DNA from: Sneathiella sp. P13V-1
GTDB taxonomy: Bacteria; Pseudomonadota; Alphaproteobacteria; Sneathiellales; Sneathiellaceae
Direction: 5' to 3'
Assembly (NCBI RefSeq): GCF_015143595.1
Contig: NZ_WYEU01000001.1
Span: forward strand, 1,240,001-1,304,000
Length of the DNA stretch: 64,000 nt
In this document: positions 36,052 to 45,450 of the stretch, one piece after another
Position numbering within the stretch: position 1 is the first letter of the stretch
How the letters are laid out: each line of letters begins with the position of its first letter
The notes under the pieces: generated by a model
What the model saw: the letters and a program-made list of their open reading frames with translations, nothing else
Told to the model about the DNA's origin: nothing
The model's database searches: none
Program-made: the position numbers and the translations under genes

Positions 36052-37365
36052 ATGGTGCCACAATCAGGTCTTGCTAAAGATAAAATCGGTATTGGAAAAC
36101 CTGTGTTTTTCGGCGTTCTTGTTATCGCGTTGTTTTTTGGTGGTCTCGGGGGCTGGGCAGCGTTGGCACCGCTTGGAAGCGCTGCTATAGCCCAGGGCAC
36201 CGTCAGTGTGGAAGGTAGCAGGAAAACTGTACAACATCTGGAAGGTGGTATCGTTGCCGAAATCCTTGTGAAAGATGGAGATCAGGTCAAAAAAGGAGAG
36301 CCTCTGCTCAGATTGGAACGCACTCAGGCAGAAGCCTCGCTTAAACTGATTTATGGCCGCAAAATGATCACGCTTGCAGAAATTGCAAGGCTTACCGCTG
36401 AGCAAAATGGGGATGCGACCCTCGTTTTTCCAAAATGGTTGTTAGATCGTAAAGAGGATCCTAGCGTTCAAAAAACGATGGAAAGTCAGCAGAATATTTT
36501 CGCTGCCCGTCTGCAGGCCCGCAAAAGTCAGGCAACCATCCTCCAACAAAAAGTCGCTCAGTTGGAGGAGGAGATCAAAGGTTTGTCGGGACAGGTCGCT
36601 TCCACACGAGAGCAAATAAAACTGATCCGTCTTGAGCTAAAAGATGTGGAAGTATTGGTGAAGAAAAAACTCGCCAAAAGGACGCGGTTGCGGTCCCTTG
36701 AGCGGAATGAGGCTGAACTTGCCGGACGCATCAGCCAAAGTGTGGCACGAATTGCACAATCGCGTCAGGCAATTGGAGAAATTCAGCTTCAAATTGCAGA
36801 AATTGATAACGCTGTTCTTAATGAAGCAGTGGCTGGCCTTCGCGATATGCAGGCACAACTCTATGATCTGGAAGAGCAGGAGCGGGCGTCAATCGATATT
36901 CTGGAGCGAACGGAAATTCTTGCCCCAACAAACGGCATTATTGTGAATATGCAGGTGACGACAACTGGTGGTGTGATTTCAAGTGGGCAGGAGTTGATGG
37001 ATATTCTGCCTGTAGACCAGAAACTTATCGTCGAAGCGCAGGTGGATCCATCTGATATTGACGTGGTTAATATCGGTGCTCAGGCGAGAATTACCTTCCC
37101 TGCCTTTAGTCAAAGAACAACATCTCCCGCCGTGGGGTCAGTGATCGGAGTGTCGGCAGATAGCCTTGTTAATGAAAGAACCGGGGCAACTTACTATCAG
37201 GCGACAGTCCAAATTGACAATCTTGAGCAAGCTAATCTGACCCTTGATCAGCTAAAGCCTGGAATGCAGGCGGATGTCATGATTTCAACAGGTGAGAGAA
37301 CGGCACTTGAATATATCATGAACCCGGTGATCGCGAGTTTCAATCGCGCCATGACAGAACAATAA
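36052..37365 (+). CDS. HlyD/PrtE family type I secretion membrane-fusion adaptor
   Basis: The 437-residue protein has one N-terminal membrane helix (about residues 18-40, VFFGVLVIALFFGGLGGWAAL). It has a lipoyl/barrel region (VEGSRKTVQHLEGGIVAEILVKDGDQV) and a long coiled coil of about 200 residues. The C-terminal beta-barrel ends IMNPVIASFNRAMTEQ. This is the standard PrtE/HlyD plan; it bridges the ABC transporter and a TolC-type outer-membrane channel. No TolC gene is in the window, so a shared TolC is expected from elsewhere in the genome. Its ATG follows the transporter stop with no gap, indicating coupled translation. A strong terminator lies just after it. Confidence 0.9.
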   Translation: MVPQSGLAKDKIGIGKPVFFGVLVIALFFGGLGGWAALAPLGSAAIAQGTVSVEGSRKTVQHLEGGIVAEILVKDGDQVKKGEPLLRLERTQAEASLKLIYGRKMITLAEIARLTAEQNGDATLVFPKWLLDRKEDPSVQKTMESQQNIFAARLQARKSQATILQQKVAQLEEEIKGLSGQVASTREQIKLIRLELKDVEVLVKKKLAKRTRLRSLERNEAELAGRISQSVARIAQSRQAIGEIQLQIAEIDNAVLNEAVAGLRDMQAQLYDLEEQERASIDILERTEILAPTNGIIVNMQVTTTGGVISSGQELMDILPVDQKLIVEAQVDPSDIDVVNIGAQARITFPAFSQRTTSPAVGSVIGVSADSLVNERTGATYYQATVQIDNLEQANLTLDQLKPGMQADVMISTGERTALEYIMNPVIASFNRAMTEQ

Positions 37366-37371
37366 ACACAT

Positions 37372-37401
37372 AAAAAAGCCGCCAGCTTGGCGGCTTTTTT
37401 T
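37372..37401 (+). terminator. Rho-independent terminator after the type I secretion operon
   Basis: GCCGCCA pairs with TGGCGGC around a 3-base loop, flanked by A residues on the left and a run of seven T on the right. Because of the flanking A run it can also serve the convergent exosortase gene. Confidence 0.85.
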
Positions 37402-37418
37402 ACTTGAAATGAAATCCC

Positions 37419-38978
37419 TCATTCATCTGGTACATATTTCGGAAGGACTTTGAATAGCTCAGTTGCAAAGTCATTAAGGCGTTTGTCTGCAACAACTTCC
37501 GACATTTCAGTGTCAACAGGCATGGAGAGGCGGACCAAAGCACCATCAGTTCTGTTCGATGTCAGGCCCCCCAGCAGAAGGTTAAATTTGGCGGCATATT
37601 CATTGGCAATAAACTTACCGCGTTGCTGGAACCAGTAATAAACAAGCAGTCTTTGTTCGCCCTTGCCGATCATAACGCGGTTCACAGGGACGGATTGGCC
37701 GCCTTTGGTTAGCTGAATGGTCTGCAGATCCTCTATTTGCCAGCCGCCGGATGGGATGCAGACACGAGGGCTATGGGGTGTTTTTCCCGCTGACTGAACG
37801 TCATAATATCCAATAAACAGAGAGATCGGTGACAGGCCATCCTCACGGTAATGCCCGAGAAAATAATCTGACATTTGCAGAATTTCCTGCTCGATCCCGG
37901 GTATTTGATCCTCTTCCGCAATCATATTGTTAATCTGAAGTGGAAAACTTGCAAAAGATGCGCGCTCGGGGATAACCGGATCAATTGAGCGCAGTAAAAA
38001 TGTCAGTGGGATCAGAAGAACACATAGACCAACGGCGGCATAAAGCGCCCCTTTTTTTGATGTTCTTCCTGCGGGGTTAGGTTTGGCAGGCGGGTGAGTG
38101 ACGAGCATCCCGTTACCGACAGTAGCTTTTTCTTTCTTTGTCAGCGTGAGCCAACAAACCCCGAGTGTCACAGCGAACGAAATCAGGAAGAACACCCAAC
38201 CTTCAAACAAGTGGAAGAAGCCTTCAGAGACGCCCATATCCGTAAACTCAACAAAGGCACCAGTTAGGAAGATACGCACTGAGTTCATAAAGATCGAAAT
38301 GCCGGCTGCCAGGATAAGGAACAGACCACGTTTCCACATGGGAATGTCAAATAGCATTCCCGACAGGGCACCAAGACCCACCATTGGATAAAGATAACGA
38401 AGGCCACTACAGGCTTCCGCAACTTCGAGCTTCATTTTTCCAAGGTCAATGATGTTGCCATCTTGAAAAACGGTTACCCCAATCGCTCTCAGTCCAAAGA
38501 CACTGACGTCGGTAGAGAATAACTGCAATCCGTATGACAGGTTCGAGTTTAGAAAACTTGGGGGAGGGACCACAAATGGCAACAGGAAAAGCGCAGGAAA
38601 GACGTAACGTGCGTAAGTAAACCCGCCAAATGTCAAAAACAGGCCGAAAATAAGGGAAAGCGTCGCGATTTGGCGCATGTTTTGTACGCCAGCCTTGATT
38701 GCCAAAGCATAGATCAGGATGCTGACAAAAAGGGTGAGGACACCAAGTGTTCTTCCCCGGTCATCAGGATAATTGAGCAGATCTTTTCTTTTCCACAAAA
38801 GAAAAAGAGAGACGGCAAACATTAAAGGACCGTGGCTGAACTCTTCCTGTTCCATCCAGGCTGTCCAGATAAAATCAGCGTCAGGAATATAGAAAATCGC
38901 CACAAGTAACAGGCCGAGTGGTAGCAGCCATTTTGATAAATCAAAACCCCCTAAAGGCATGCTTTCAACTTTTGTCAC
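37419..38978 (-). CDS. xrtD: Exosortase, XrtD-type (exosortase fused to EpsI domain)
   Basis: The 519-residue protein combines two parts. Residues 15-280 form the multi-pass exosortase (EpsH) domain with the catalytic set Cys190 in EACSGLRYLYP, Arg235 in NSVRIFLTG and His256 in FFHLFEGW. Residues 315-519 form an EpsI-type periplasmic domain with HSPRVCIPSGGW and YYWFQQRG. This fused architecture is what I know for VPLPA-CTERM-specific XrtD enzymes. They act as transpeptidase-like proteases on C-terminal sorting signals at the inner membrane. The two VPLPA-CTERM proteins at 8220-8906 and 9934-10578 are the obvious clients. The start is GTG 38978 with AAGGA seven bases upstream. The assignment to XrtD rather than another fused exosortase is by motif and substrate context. 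Confidence 0.87.
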   Translation of the reverse strand: MTKVESMPLGGFDLSKWLLPLGLLLVAIFYIPDADFIWTAWMEQEEFSHGPLMFAVSLFLLWKRKDLLNYPDDRGRTLGVLTLFVSILIYALAIKAGVQNMRQIATLSLIFGLFLTFGGFTYARYVFPALFLLPFVVPPPSFLNSNLSYGLQLFSTDVSVFGLRAIGVTVFQDGNIIDLGKMKLEVAEACSGLRYLYPMVGLGALSGMLFDIPMWKRGLFLILAAGISIFMNSVRIFLTGAFVEFTDMGVSEGFFHLFEGWVFFLISFAVTLGVCWLTLTKKEKATVGNGMLVTHPPAKPNPAGRTSKKGALYAAVGLCVLLIPLTFLLRSIDPVIPERASFASFPLQINNMIAEEDQIPGIEQEILQMSDYFLGHYREDGLSPISLFIGYYDVQSAGKTPHSPRVCIPSGGWQIEDLQTIQLTKGGQSVPVNRVMIGKGEQRLLVYYWFQQRGKFIANEYAAKFNLLLGGLTSNRTDGALVRLSMPVDTEMSEVVADKRLNDFATELFKVLPKYVPDE

Positions 38979-39070
38979 TTTTTAGTCCTTATTCGTTAGC
39001 TCATTTTTATTACTTTATACTAAACCATAACCGCATTGAAAATCACATAAACTTGCACTCGTAGATGTTG

Positions 39071-39889
39071 TTAATAGTAATATCGCTTTTGTTTTTCAGC
39101 GGATTTATTAAGAACTACACCAAGAAGATTGGCGGATTGAAGTTGTCGCCTTGCTTCTTTTATTTCAACTGGTTTGGTCTGATTACTGGCGACAACCAGC
39201 AGCACACAATCCACTTGAGGCATAAAGGCAATGGCATCATCCCCCGCCATAAGCGGTGGCAGATCAAAGATGATAATGCGCTCCTGATATCTGTCTCTCA
39301 AGTCAGATACCAGATTTTTTACCTTACGCGAGGTCAATGTTTCCGCAGAATTTCGAATGGGCACCCGGTTGGGTAACAACACAAGACGAGGGAAGCTCGG
39401 ATTGACCAGAATATCTTTGATTTCTGTGTCGTGCTCCAGATAATCCACAAGACCTTTTTGTGTTTTAAGGCCCATATAATCGGCGACCTTTGGCTTCTTC
39501 AGGTCAAAATCGACAACCAAAGCTGTTTTGTCTGTTTGTTTGGCAATACTCATCGCCAGATTTAAGGACAGAACAGTTTTCCCGCACTCAGGTGTTGGAC
39601 TTGTAATGGCGATTGTTTTCCAACCATTTTCTTCCATTTTGCTCAAGACCTGAGTTCTTAAGACATCGAAAGAGATTGAGTCAGGATCCTCGCTGTCAAA
39701 AGTGACAATGCGATGGGCTTCCAGATGTTTGGTGTCCAATTCAACGACCTGGGTCTGGTCATATGCAATGGGTTCATTTTCCTGCAGCTTCCTGCGAGGA
39801 GCTTCGATGTTTTTTCGCGGGCGCGAACCTTCAGGTTTATTCGGCCGTTCCTGTTTGGCTTTGGAAATGGCCTGTTTGATACGTTCCAT
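39071..39889 (-). CDS. CpsD/CapB-type tyrosine-kinase-like ATPase of the EPS locus
   Basis: The 272-residue cytoplasmic protein has a basic N-terminus. Its P-loop reads TSPTPECGKT (residues 96-105), where most relatives have SPxPGEGKS. The A-prime motif is ALVVDFDLKKPKVADYM and the B-like region IIIFDLPPL. It ends KRYYY, a short tyrosine cluster of the kind phosphorylated in BY-kinases. It matches the autokinase regularly paired with exosortase-linked chain-length proteins. It should regulate polymerisation by cycles of phosphorylation together with the Wzz-like protein, nine bases upstream in the same unit. GAGAGAG precedes the start. The P-loop change is modest and does not remove Lys or Thr. 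Confidence 0.83.
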   Translation of the reverse strand: MERIKQAISKAKQERPNKPEGSRPRKNIEAPRRKLQENEPIAYDQTQVVELDTKHLEAHRIVTFDSEDPDSISFDVLRTQVLSKMEENGWKTIAITSPTPECGKTVLSLNLAMSIAKQTDKTALVVDFDLKKPKVADYMGLKTQKGLVDYLEHDTEIKDILVNPSFPRLVLLPNRVPIRNSAETLTSRKVKNLVSDLRDRYQERIIIFDLPPLMAGDDAIAFMPQVDCVLLVVASNQTKPVEIKEARRQLQSANLLGVVLNKSAEKQKRYYY

Positions 39890-39898
39890 CTCTCTCTC

Positions 39899-41557
39899 CT
39901 AGTAAGGCAGGACGCCCAATTTTTGTAAGTGGGCCCAGATCTGATAGAAAAGAAGATCCAGTGGTTTGTAAAAACTATGTATGGCGACTAACCCCAGAAG
40001 GCCAATCGTTGTAGGGATGGCCAAAACCGCCAAAAGCTTATAGCGTTTCTTTTGGATATCACGCCGCGTCTTGATGTAGGGAATGGTTGCCAAAGGGGGA
40101 TGCTTTAAAAGCGATTCCAGTTCTCTTGCGGTTCGAACCCTTCGATCTACAAGCTCCATCAAGACAGCGGTTCCAATTCCCATTGCAAAGGCAATGAAAG
40201 CGCCAATACCATAGAATTTTGGTTTGTTGGGCCAAACAGGTTCTGTTGGTGCGACAGGGGGTTCCAACAGAATAAAGCGTTCTGCCTTCTTCTCTTCTTC
40301 CAGGTTTTGGGCTAGTTGGGCTTTACCTTGCTTTGCTTCCAGTTCTTGGTATTTGGCAAAAATTTCCTGATGGTTTCTGATCAGAACTCTCAAATCCCTC
40401 TCAACTTCGGGGGTTTTGAGAATTTGACCTTCAATTTCTAGAGCTTCCTTTTTTAATCGTGCCAGTTCGTTTTGCGCTGTCGCTTGAGCTTTTTCATTTG
40501 AACTCATGCGCAATTGCAATTGTTGCACGAGACGTTTCAAGGCCGGGGTCAGGCCAGATGTATTTGGATCAACCTCATCGCCGCTCGCATCTGCCTGTTC
40601 CTGCAGTAGTTTTTCTTCTAAAGCCGCGATACGGCGCTTCAGCGCCTTGATATCCGGGTGGCGATCCGTAAGACGTGTTGAGAGTTGAATTAAACTATCT
40701 TTTGCTTTTTCAAGTTCAAGTTCAGTCGTGTTGTCTGGAGTTTCTACATTCTTAGTTGTGTCTTGGCCTGAGCGAGCGGATGAAAGTTCAATTTCCAGAT
40801 AACGCTTTTCATCCCGAAGCGTGGAAATTTGCTGAGTATATCCTTTAATCTCTGCCTTGGTGCGCTCCAAAATACTCATCTTGATTTCAAGCTGCTCAGG
40901 CAAACTGTCACGATATTCCTGTTTGAAGTCGGAGATGGCCTTCTCTGCTTTGTCTAGTCCTTCACGAAGTTTCTGGGCTTCTTGCTCCAAAAACTCAGTG
41001 GTTTCTGAGGCGCGAGCTGTTCTGGTTTTGACGTTTTCACTCAGAAATAATGTAACCAGCTCATTTGCCACCTTTGCCGCAATTGCTGGATTTTCATGCT
41101 GGAAGCCAACTTTAAATGCAATGGTTGTTGCGTTCCTGCGGTGACCGCCAATATTCGCTGTGATGACATCAACCCGGATAAGTTTTTCCATTTCCTCTAT
41201 CAGTTTGCTGACTGACAGTTTTTTCCGTTCTTCTTTGAAAACCTCGTATTTATCGATGATCTTCAACAGATTGTTTCGTGTCATGACCCGTTGCTTGATA
41301 ATGGTAATGCGCTGGTTTGGGTCTGAAGTGACGGTTGATTGGACAAGCTCTACAGGGATCTGTTGGGATTCCACCAGGACAGTTGCTAATGACTCATACC
41401 GCGGCGGAATGAGATAGACCACAGCCACAGCAATGATGGCTCCCAATATAGTGGGTATAAGGAAAAACAGGAAACGGCGTTTGGCAATATCGATGATCTG
41501 AGTCAGATCAAAGCCCTGCCCTTCCTCTTCTTCTTGCTGATAATAGTCCGCGGTCAT
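39899..41557 (-). CDS. Wzz/GumC-like polysaccharide chain-length determinant (GNVR type)
   Basis: The 552-residue inner-membrane protein has an N-terminal Wzz domain with a first membrane helix near residues 32-50 (FFLIPTILGAIIAVAVVYLIPP). A long periplasmic coiled-coil part runs about 150-420, with the GNVR-like RDLRVLIRNHQEIFAKYQELEAKQ segment. A second helix lies near 450-470 (GIGAFIAFAMGIGTAVLMELVD). An unusual third hydrophobic segment lies near 510-530, before a short cytoplasmic tail. It controls chain length and links the polymerase to the export channel. The kinase-like partner is the next gene. The extra C-terminal membrane helix is typical of exosortase-linked versions rather than GumC itself. 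Confidence 0.85.
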   Translation of the reverse strand: MTADYYQQEEEEGQGFDLTQIIDIAKRRFLFFLIPTILGAIIAVAVVYLIPPRYESLATVLVESQQIPVELVQSTVTSDPNQRITIIKQRVMTRNNLLKIIDKYEVFKEERKKLSVSKLIEEMEKLIRVDVITANIGGHRRNATTIAFKVGFQHENPAIAAKVANELVTLFLSENVKTRTARASETTEFLEQEAQKLREGLDKAEKAISDFKQEYRDSLPEQLEIKMSILERTKAEIKGYTQQISTLRDEKRYLEIELSSARSGQDTTKNVETPDNTTELELEKAKDSLIQLSTRLTDRHPDIKALKRRIAALEEKLLQEQADASGDEVDPNTSGLTPALKRLVQQLQLRMSSNEKAQATAQNELARLKKEALEIEGQILKTPEVERDLRVLIRNHQEIFAKYQELEAKQGKAQLAQNLEEEKKAERFILLEPPVAPTEPVWPNKPKFYGIGAFIAFAMGIGTAVLMELVDRRVRTARELESLLKHPPLATIPYIKTRRDIQKKRYKLLAVLAIPTTIGLLGLVAIHSFYKPLDLLFYQIWAHLQKLGVLPY

Positions 41558-41713
41558 TGCGATATGCTCTTTTCACTCATCCAGTTTTTGACATTTGTTA
41601 CGCCGCGATTGTGACGAAACTACGGTTACAGCCCACTGACACTAACTTGCTGGTTGAATGTTTTTACGTTGAATAGGTAAACAAAAGGTGGCTGTACCTG
41701 AAGTATTTGCTTT

Positions 41714-42619
41714 TCACACAAGTCCTTTCAAAAATGAAATACGCTTTAGAAAATATATGATTGCGGTTGAGAACAGGGTTGCAACAACTGCGATTATCAA
41801 GTTCGAAGAGAATTCCCCTAAAGACTTAGAAATCACCCAAATGACAGCTGGATGAATCAGGTAAATTCCTAAGGCCAAGTTACTCAATGTTCCTGATTGG
41901 CTGAATTTAATGTCAGGCAACAAAAAACATAAAGCAATAACTGCAATGCCAACGTAGTATTGCAAAATTAAGCCACTTCCAAACAACAAAGCAATGAAAC
42001 AAATTGGAACTTGCACATAAAAAAGGAGCGCCAATAATTTTCTATTGTTTCTAACAAAGTATAACGCCAATCCTGTAATCGTAGATGGCAGAACAGCAAG
42101 CCACTGAATGTAAGGGGTAGGTATAGAAAACTTGGAAATGTTAAAGGCGATCAAGCTGGCTAATGCCCCAACGGTCAAGATTGCCATTATCAGGATCGTG
42201 TTATTGCCGCTCTTCAGATTTACAATGTCATTGAAGACTTTCATTAAAATCGAGCAGCAAAACGCATAGGGAAGAAACCAAAGGTGAATTGCTGGTCCTG
42301 TTAGCAACATCCAAGGTTCAAAAAAATTAAGAGCTTTGCCTTCTATTGCTTTGATAATGATCAATCCGAAAGCGTAGACAATTGACCAAGCTATCCAAGG
42401 TAAAACTATTCTGTTAAATCTGTTGAATATAAATTCACCCAGCTTTAGCTTCTCACCTGACACAAGAGAAAAATAAATTGTCAAAGCTGTAAAGGTTTGA
42501 AGTGCTGCATATCCAATAAAATCCCCGGGTGCTTGGGCGTGGAACCACAAGATACCGATTGCTCCAACAAAGCGAGCAAGTTCAATATTTAAGTTTCTGT
42601 TGTTTGATTTAGTACGCAT
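41714..42619 (-). CDS. Acyltransferase 3 family membrane protein
   Basis: The 301-residue protein has about 10 membrane segments and the acyltransferase-3 opening NIELARFVGAIGILWFHAQ, with the conserved His near residue 27. A second conserved part is HLWFLPYAF near residue 113. Such proteins O-acylate extracytoplasmic sugars using cytoplasmic acyl-CoA; OafA and NodX-type proteins are relatives. Its start lies 11 bases inside the end of the WcaJ-like gene, so translation is coupled. In this locus it most likely acetylates or succinylates the exopolysaccharide. It is shorter than many members (about 350) but appears complete. Confidence 0.82.
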   Translation of the reverse strand: MRTKSNNRNLNIELARFVGAIGILWFHAQAPGDFIGYAALQTFTALTIYFSLVSGEKLKLGEFIFNRFNRIVLPWIAWSIVYAFGLIIIKAIEGKALNFFEPWMLLTGPAIHLWFLPYAFCCSILMKVFNDIVNLKSGNNTILIMAILTVGALASLIAFNISKFSIPTPYIQWLAVLPSTITGLALYFVRNNRKLLALLFYVQVPICFIALLFGSGLILQYYVGIAVIALCFLLPDIKFSQSGTLSNLALGIYLIHPAVIWVISKSLGEFSSNLIIAVVATLFSTAIIYFLKRISFLKGLV

Positions 42620-44069
42620 TCTTGTTCAAGAAACCCACAAATGCAGTCATCACAAGTATTTTCAGATCAAAGAAAAGAGACCAATGTTCGCAATAGTATG
42701 AATCATACTCTACACGGGATTCCATCTTCTCCAAGGTATCGGTTTCACCTCTTAACCCGTTCACCTGGGCCCATCCTGTGATACCGGGTTTCATGCGGTG
42801 CCGGGCAAAATAGCCGTCGATCAATGCAGAATATTCTTCATTATGGTCAACAGCGTGAGGGCGGGGGCCTACCAATGACATGCTGCCTAAAAACACATTG
42901 AACAGCTGGGGGAGTTCATCAAGGCTCGTCCGGCGGATAAACTTACCAACCCGCGTGATGCGAGGGTCATCTTTCGTGGCCTGTACCGTTTTTTTCGGGA
43001 CCTCTCCATTGTGGTACATGGATCTGAATTTGTAGATCTCGAAAACGTGGTTGTTATACCCATATCGTTTTTGTTTGAACAGCACAGGACCCCGGCTCTC
43101 CAGCTTAATGGCAAGGGCTACGCATAATAAGACGGGTCCAAAAATCAGAATAAGGAGGGTGCTGAGGATCCTGTCTTCGAGCCATTTTCCCATGACACTC
43201 CAGTCAGAGAGGGGGCTGTCGACCACTTCTATCATGGGCAAGTTGCCAAAATGATCCGGGGATGGTTTGTTTGGAAAGCGAAAACCAACAAGATCTGACA
43301 CCAGATGGACGTGGGCAGGAAGTTCCCTTAGTTTGGACACCAGATGACTTTGGCGTTCGTCCGCATTCCAGGGTAGGGCGACAATTACATCGTCAACATT
43401 GTTCTGACGGCAGAATTTCATCATGTCTTTGAGGTTCCCTTGAACCTCCAGCCCTTCAATTTCGGTCGAGCCACGGGTTTTGCGATCATCAAAGATGCCG
43501 ACAATCCGGTTTAGTGGCGCGCGGCGACTGTCATTGAGGAGAGTAACAAGGCGTTTGGTTTGCTCACCTGCCCCAAAAATCACAATATTCCGGGAAAAAA
43601 CTCCCTTTTTTGCAAAGAAATAGATAATCCCAAAGCCGGTCAGGCGAACGGTGAATAAAGATGCAACTGTTATCAGAAAATAGCTGTAAAGCCAAACACG
43701 GGAATATTCTTCGGAAATACTGATGGAGAAACCAAGCGCCATAAGTAGTAGAAAAATGGTGAGGACGGCCCCGGCTATTCGGATGAGATGCATCCCCGGT
43801 GACATCAGCGCGCTGAAAGTATAGAGGCCCGCGTAACGCCCGATGAAGAAAAAGGAAGTAAACGCAAAAATCATCGCAAAGTAATAAATATCCCGCATAT
43901 AAAACGGGTTTCCGATGACTATTTTGTAAGCGATAAATCCGGCGATTGCGATCGCAAGCGTATCGAAAATACTGAACAAACCGATGATAACAGGGGAAGA
44001 AAGCGGATAGTTGGTTCCAACTTTCCCTGAATGCTGAGTGGTTGCCATTATGTCTGCAGGTTTGTTCAT
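42609..44069 (-). CDS. Undecaprenyl-phosphate sugar phosphotransferase (WcaJ/PssY-like)
   Basis: The 486-residue protein has four or five N-terminal membrane helices, a Rossmann-like CoA-binding-type domain ([17 protein letters not shown], about residue 165-290), and the C-terminal bacterial sugar transferase domain. That domain contains [33 protein letters not shown] and [11 protein letters not shown]. This is the full architecture of initiating enzymes that transfer a hexose-1-phosphate, usually glucose, from a UDP-sugar to undecaprenyl phosphate. It would start the repeat unit of this locus. The polymer built by the glycosyltransferases at 21.8-26.6 kb therefore probably begins with glucose (family-level inference). 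It is the first gene of the - strand unit that ends at the exosortase. Confidence 0.9.
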   Translation of the reverse strand: MNKPADIMATTQHSGKVGTNYPLSSPVIIGLFSIFDTLAIAIAGFIAYKIVIGNPFYMRDIYYFAMIFAFTSFFFIGRYAGLYTFSALMSPGMHLIRIAGAVLTIFLLLMALGFSISISEEYSRVWLYSYFLITVASLFTVRLTGFGIIYFFAKKGVFSRNIVIFGAGEQTKRLVTLLNDSRRAPLNRIVGIFDDRKTRGSTEIEGLEVQGNLKDMMKFCRQNNVDDVIVALPWNADERQSHLVSKLRELPAHVHLVSDLVGFRFPNKPSPDHFGNLPMIEVVDSPLSDWSVMGKWLEDRILSTLLILIFGPVLLCVALAIKLESRGPVLFKQKRYGYNNHVFEIYKFRSMYHNGEVPKKTVQATKDDPRITRVGKFIRRTSLDELPQLFNVFLGSMSLVGPRPHAVDHNEEYSALIDGYFARHRMKPGITGWAQVNGLRGETDTLEKMESRVEYDSYYCEHWSLFFDLKILVMTAFVGFLNKNAY

Positions 44070-44267
44070 TGCGTAGCTGATGTAGAAATTAGTCCAATCC
44101 CCAAAGGTGGATAACTGATGCCATTTAAAAATGAATTTATGATTACCTTAATCCGGTAAAATGATATCAATGTTTCCCAAGGCCCATTGGGTTGAACCTG
44201 AACAATACCATGAGAGCGGATAGTTAAGCCAATTCTCAAGCGTGGTGGATCAGAATTAGAGGACAGT

Positions 44268-44642
44268 GTGACAAAATTAAATCGCTATGCGCTGAATGCC
44301 TGGTTGCTGAGTCTGACTGCTGTCGCTGTGGGCTCTTTGCTGCCCCTGAACAAAGTTCCTTCCGATGTCTTTATGTTGGGGGATAAATTTCTCCATGCCG
44401 GTGGCTATGCAGTTGTCTCCATTTTTGCCCTTGGAGCCTCAATGAAAAACAGTAGACAAGTTACGCTTCTGCTTGTGACTTTTGGGGCTTCTGTGGTCAT
44501 TGAATTCCTGCAGCCCTATTCCGGGAGATCCTTTGAGATTTGGGACATTCTGGCAAATGGGTTTGGCGTAATACTCGCTGTTTTCATATTTCAGTATGCT
44601 ATCTTTCCTTTGGTTGAAAAATATAAATTGAACAAAATCTAA
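44268..44642 (+). CDS. VanZ-like family membrane protein
   Basis: The 124-residue protein has four hydrophobic segments and the VanZ-type pattern LGDKFLHAGGYAVVSIFALG near residue 38, then EFLQPYSGRSFEIWDILANGFGV. VanZ-like proteins are widespread, and their general biochemical role is not established. Proteins of this type are common at the edges of exosortase/EPS loci. It starts at GTG 4 bases after GAGGA and diverges from the WcaJ-like gene across about 200 bases. It could mark the right border of the matrix locus (inference). Confidence 0.78.
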   Translation: MTKLNRYALNAWLLSLTAVAVGSLLPLNKVPSDVFMLGDKFLHAGGYAVVSIFALGASMKNSRQVTLLLVTFGASVVIEFLQPYSGRSFEIWDILANGFGVILAVFIFQYAIFPLVEKYKLNKI

Positions 44643-44685
44643 AGTAGATTAAATCCACTCTCCCTATTGCAAAAGGAGAGGGTCG

Positions 44686-45336
44686 ATGAATTTAAAGAAA
44701 ATGGCCATTGCCGGTTTGGCCTTATTTGTAGTCGTTGCCGGGGGTGGGTCTTATTGGTTTCTCAAAAGTAAGGCGCGTTCCTTTGAGACAGTCGTCCAAC
44801 AACAGCTGGCGCAAGCAACCGGGCGGAATGTCCAGTTGGAGGATGTTTCCTTTGACATGGCATCGACGACAGGCCGGATTGGAAAGCTGAAAATCTATGA
44901 CAGCGTTGGTGCTGATAAGCCGCTTTTCACCTTTTCTGATGTGACAGTTGATATCGTGCCCAATACGATTTTTATGGGTGTCGTTCGGGTGAGGAGCATT
45001 ACCGCCAGTGCCATCGCAGTTAATATCTCCGGGAATGGGGCGCGGGTGCTTGATCTTGCAAAATCAGCTACAAATGCCTCTAAGAATATTTCCACGTTGG
45101 CGTCAAAACCTCTTGTTATTGTTGAAAGTGTTTCCTTCCCTGCGGGGGTTGTTACTGTTGGCGGAAGTATGTTTGGTATGTCCGTTGAACAGAAATTTAA
45201 CTTTGCCCCGTTGAAGATGGCGGCACTCGGTGAAAGTTCCGGCGGTCAACCTCTTCCAAGGATTCTCAACCAGATCACCGGTAATATGACAGGCCGCGTG
45301 CTCAGTCTGCCTCATTTCAGATCCATTCTTCGATAA
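44686..45336 (+). CDS. AsmA-like envelope protein (short)
   Basis: The 216-residue protein has an N-terminal membrane anchor (MAIAGLALFVVVAGGGSYWFL). It then resembles the first part of AsmA/DUF748-type proteins: ATGRNVQLEDVSFDMAST, FSDVTVDIVPNTIFMGVVRVRSITAS. AsmA-like proteins are usually far longer and are linked to lipid transport or outer-membrane homeostasis. This short form contains only the N-terminal repeat-like segment. It lies 43 bases after the VanZ-like gene on the same strand and 114 bases before yggT, so co-expression is possible. Function is unknown beyond periplasmic localisation. Confidence 0.6.
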   Translation: MNLKKMAIAGLALFVVVAGGGSYWFLKSKARSFETVVQQQLAQATGRNVQLEDVSFDMASTTGRIGKLKIYDSVGADKPLFTFSDVTVDIVPNTIFMGVVRVRSITASAIAVNISGNGARVLDLAKSATNASKNISTLASKPLVIVESVSFPAGVVTVGGSMFGMSVEQKFNFAPLKMAALGESSGGQPLPRILNQITGNMTGRVLSLPHFRSILR

Positions 45337-45450
45337 CGCATATATCTGGATCGTCAGGGCAATAAAATGGACGGGATATGACCTCACCTCTTGCCCTAAC
45401 CCACAGAGACCATTAAATGTAGGGGAAACTTACCAACAAGCGGGGTAACT

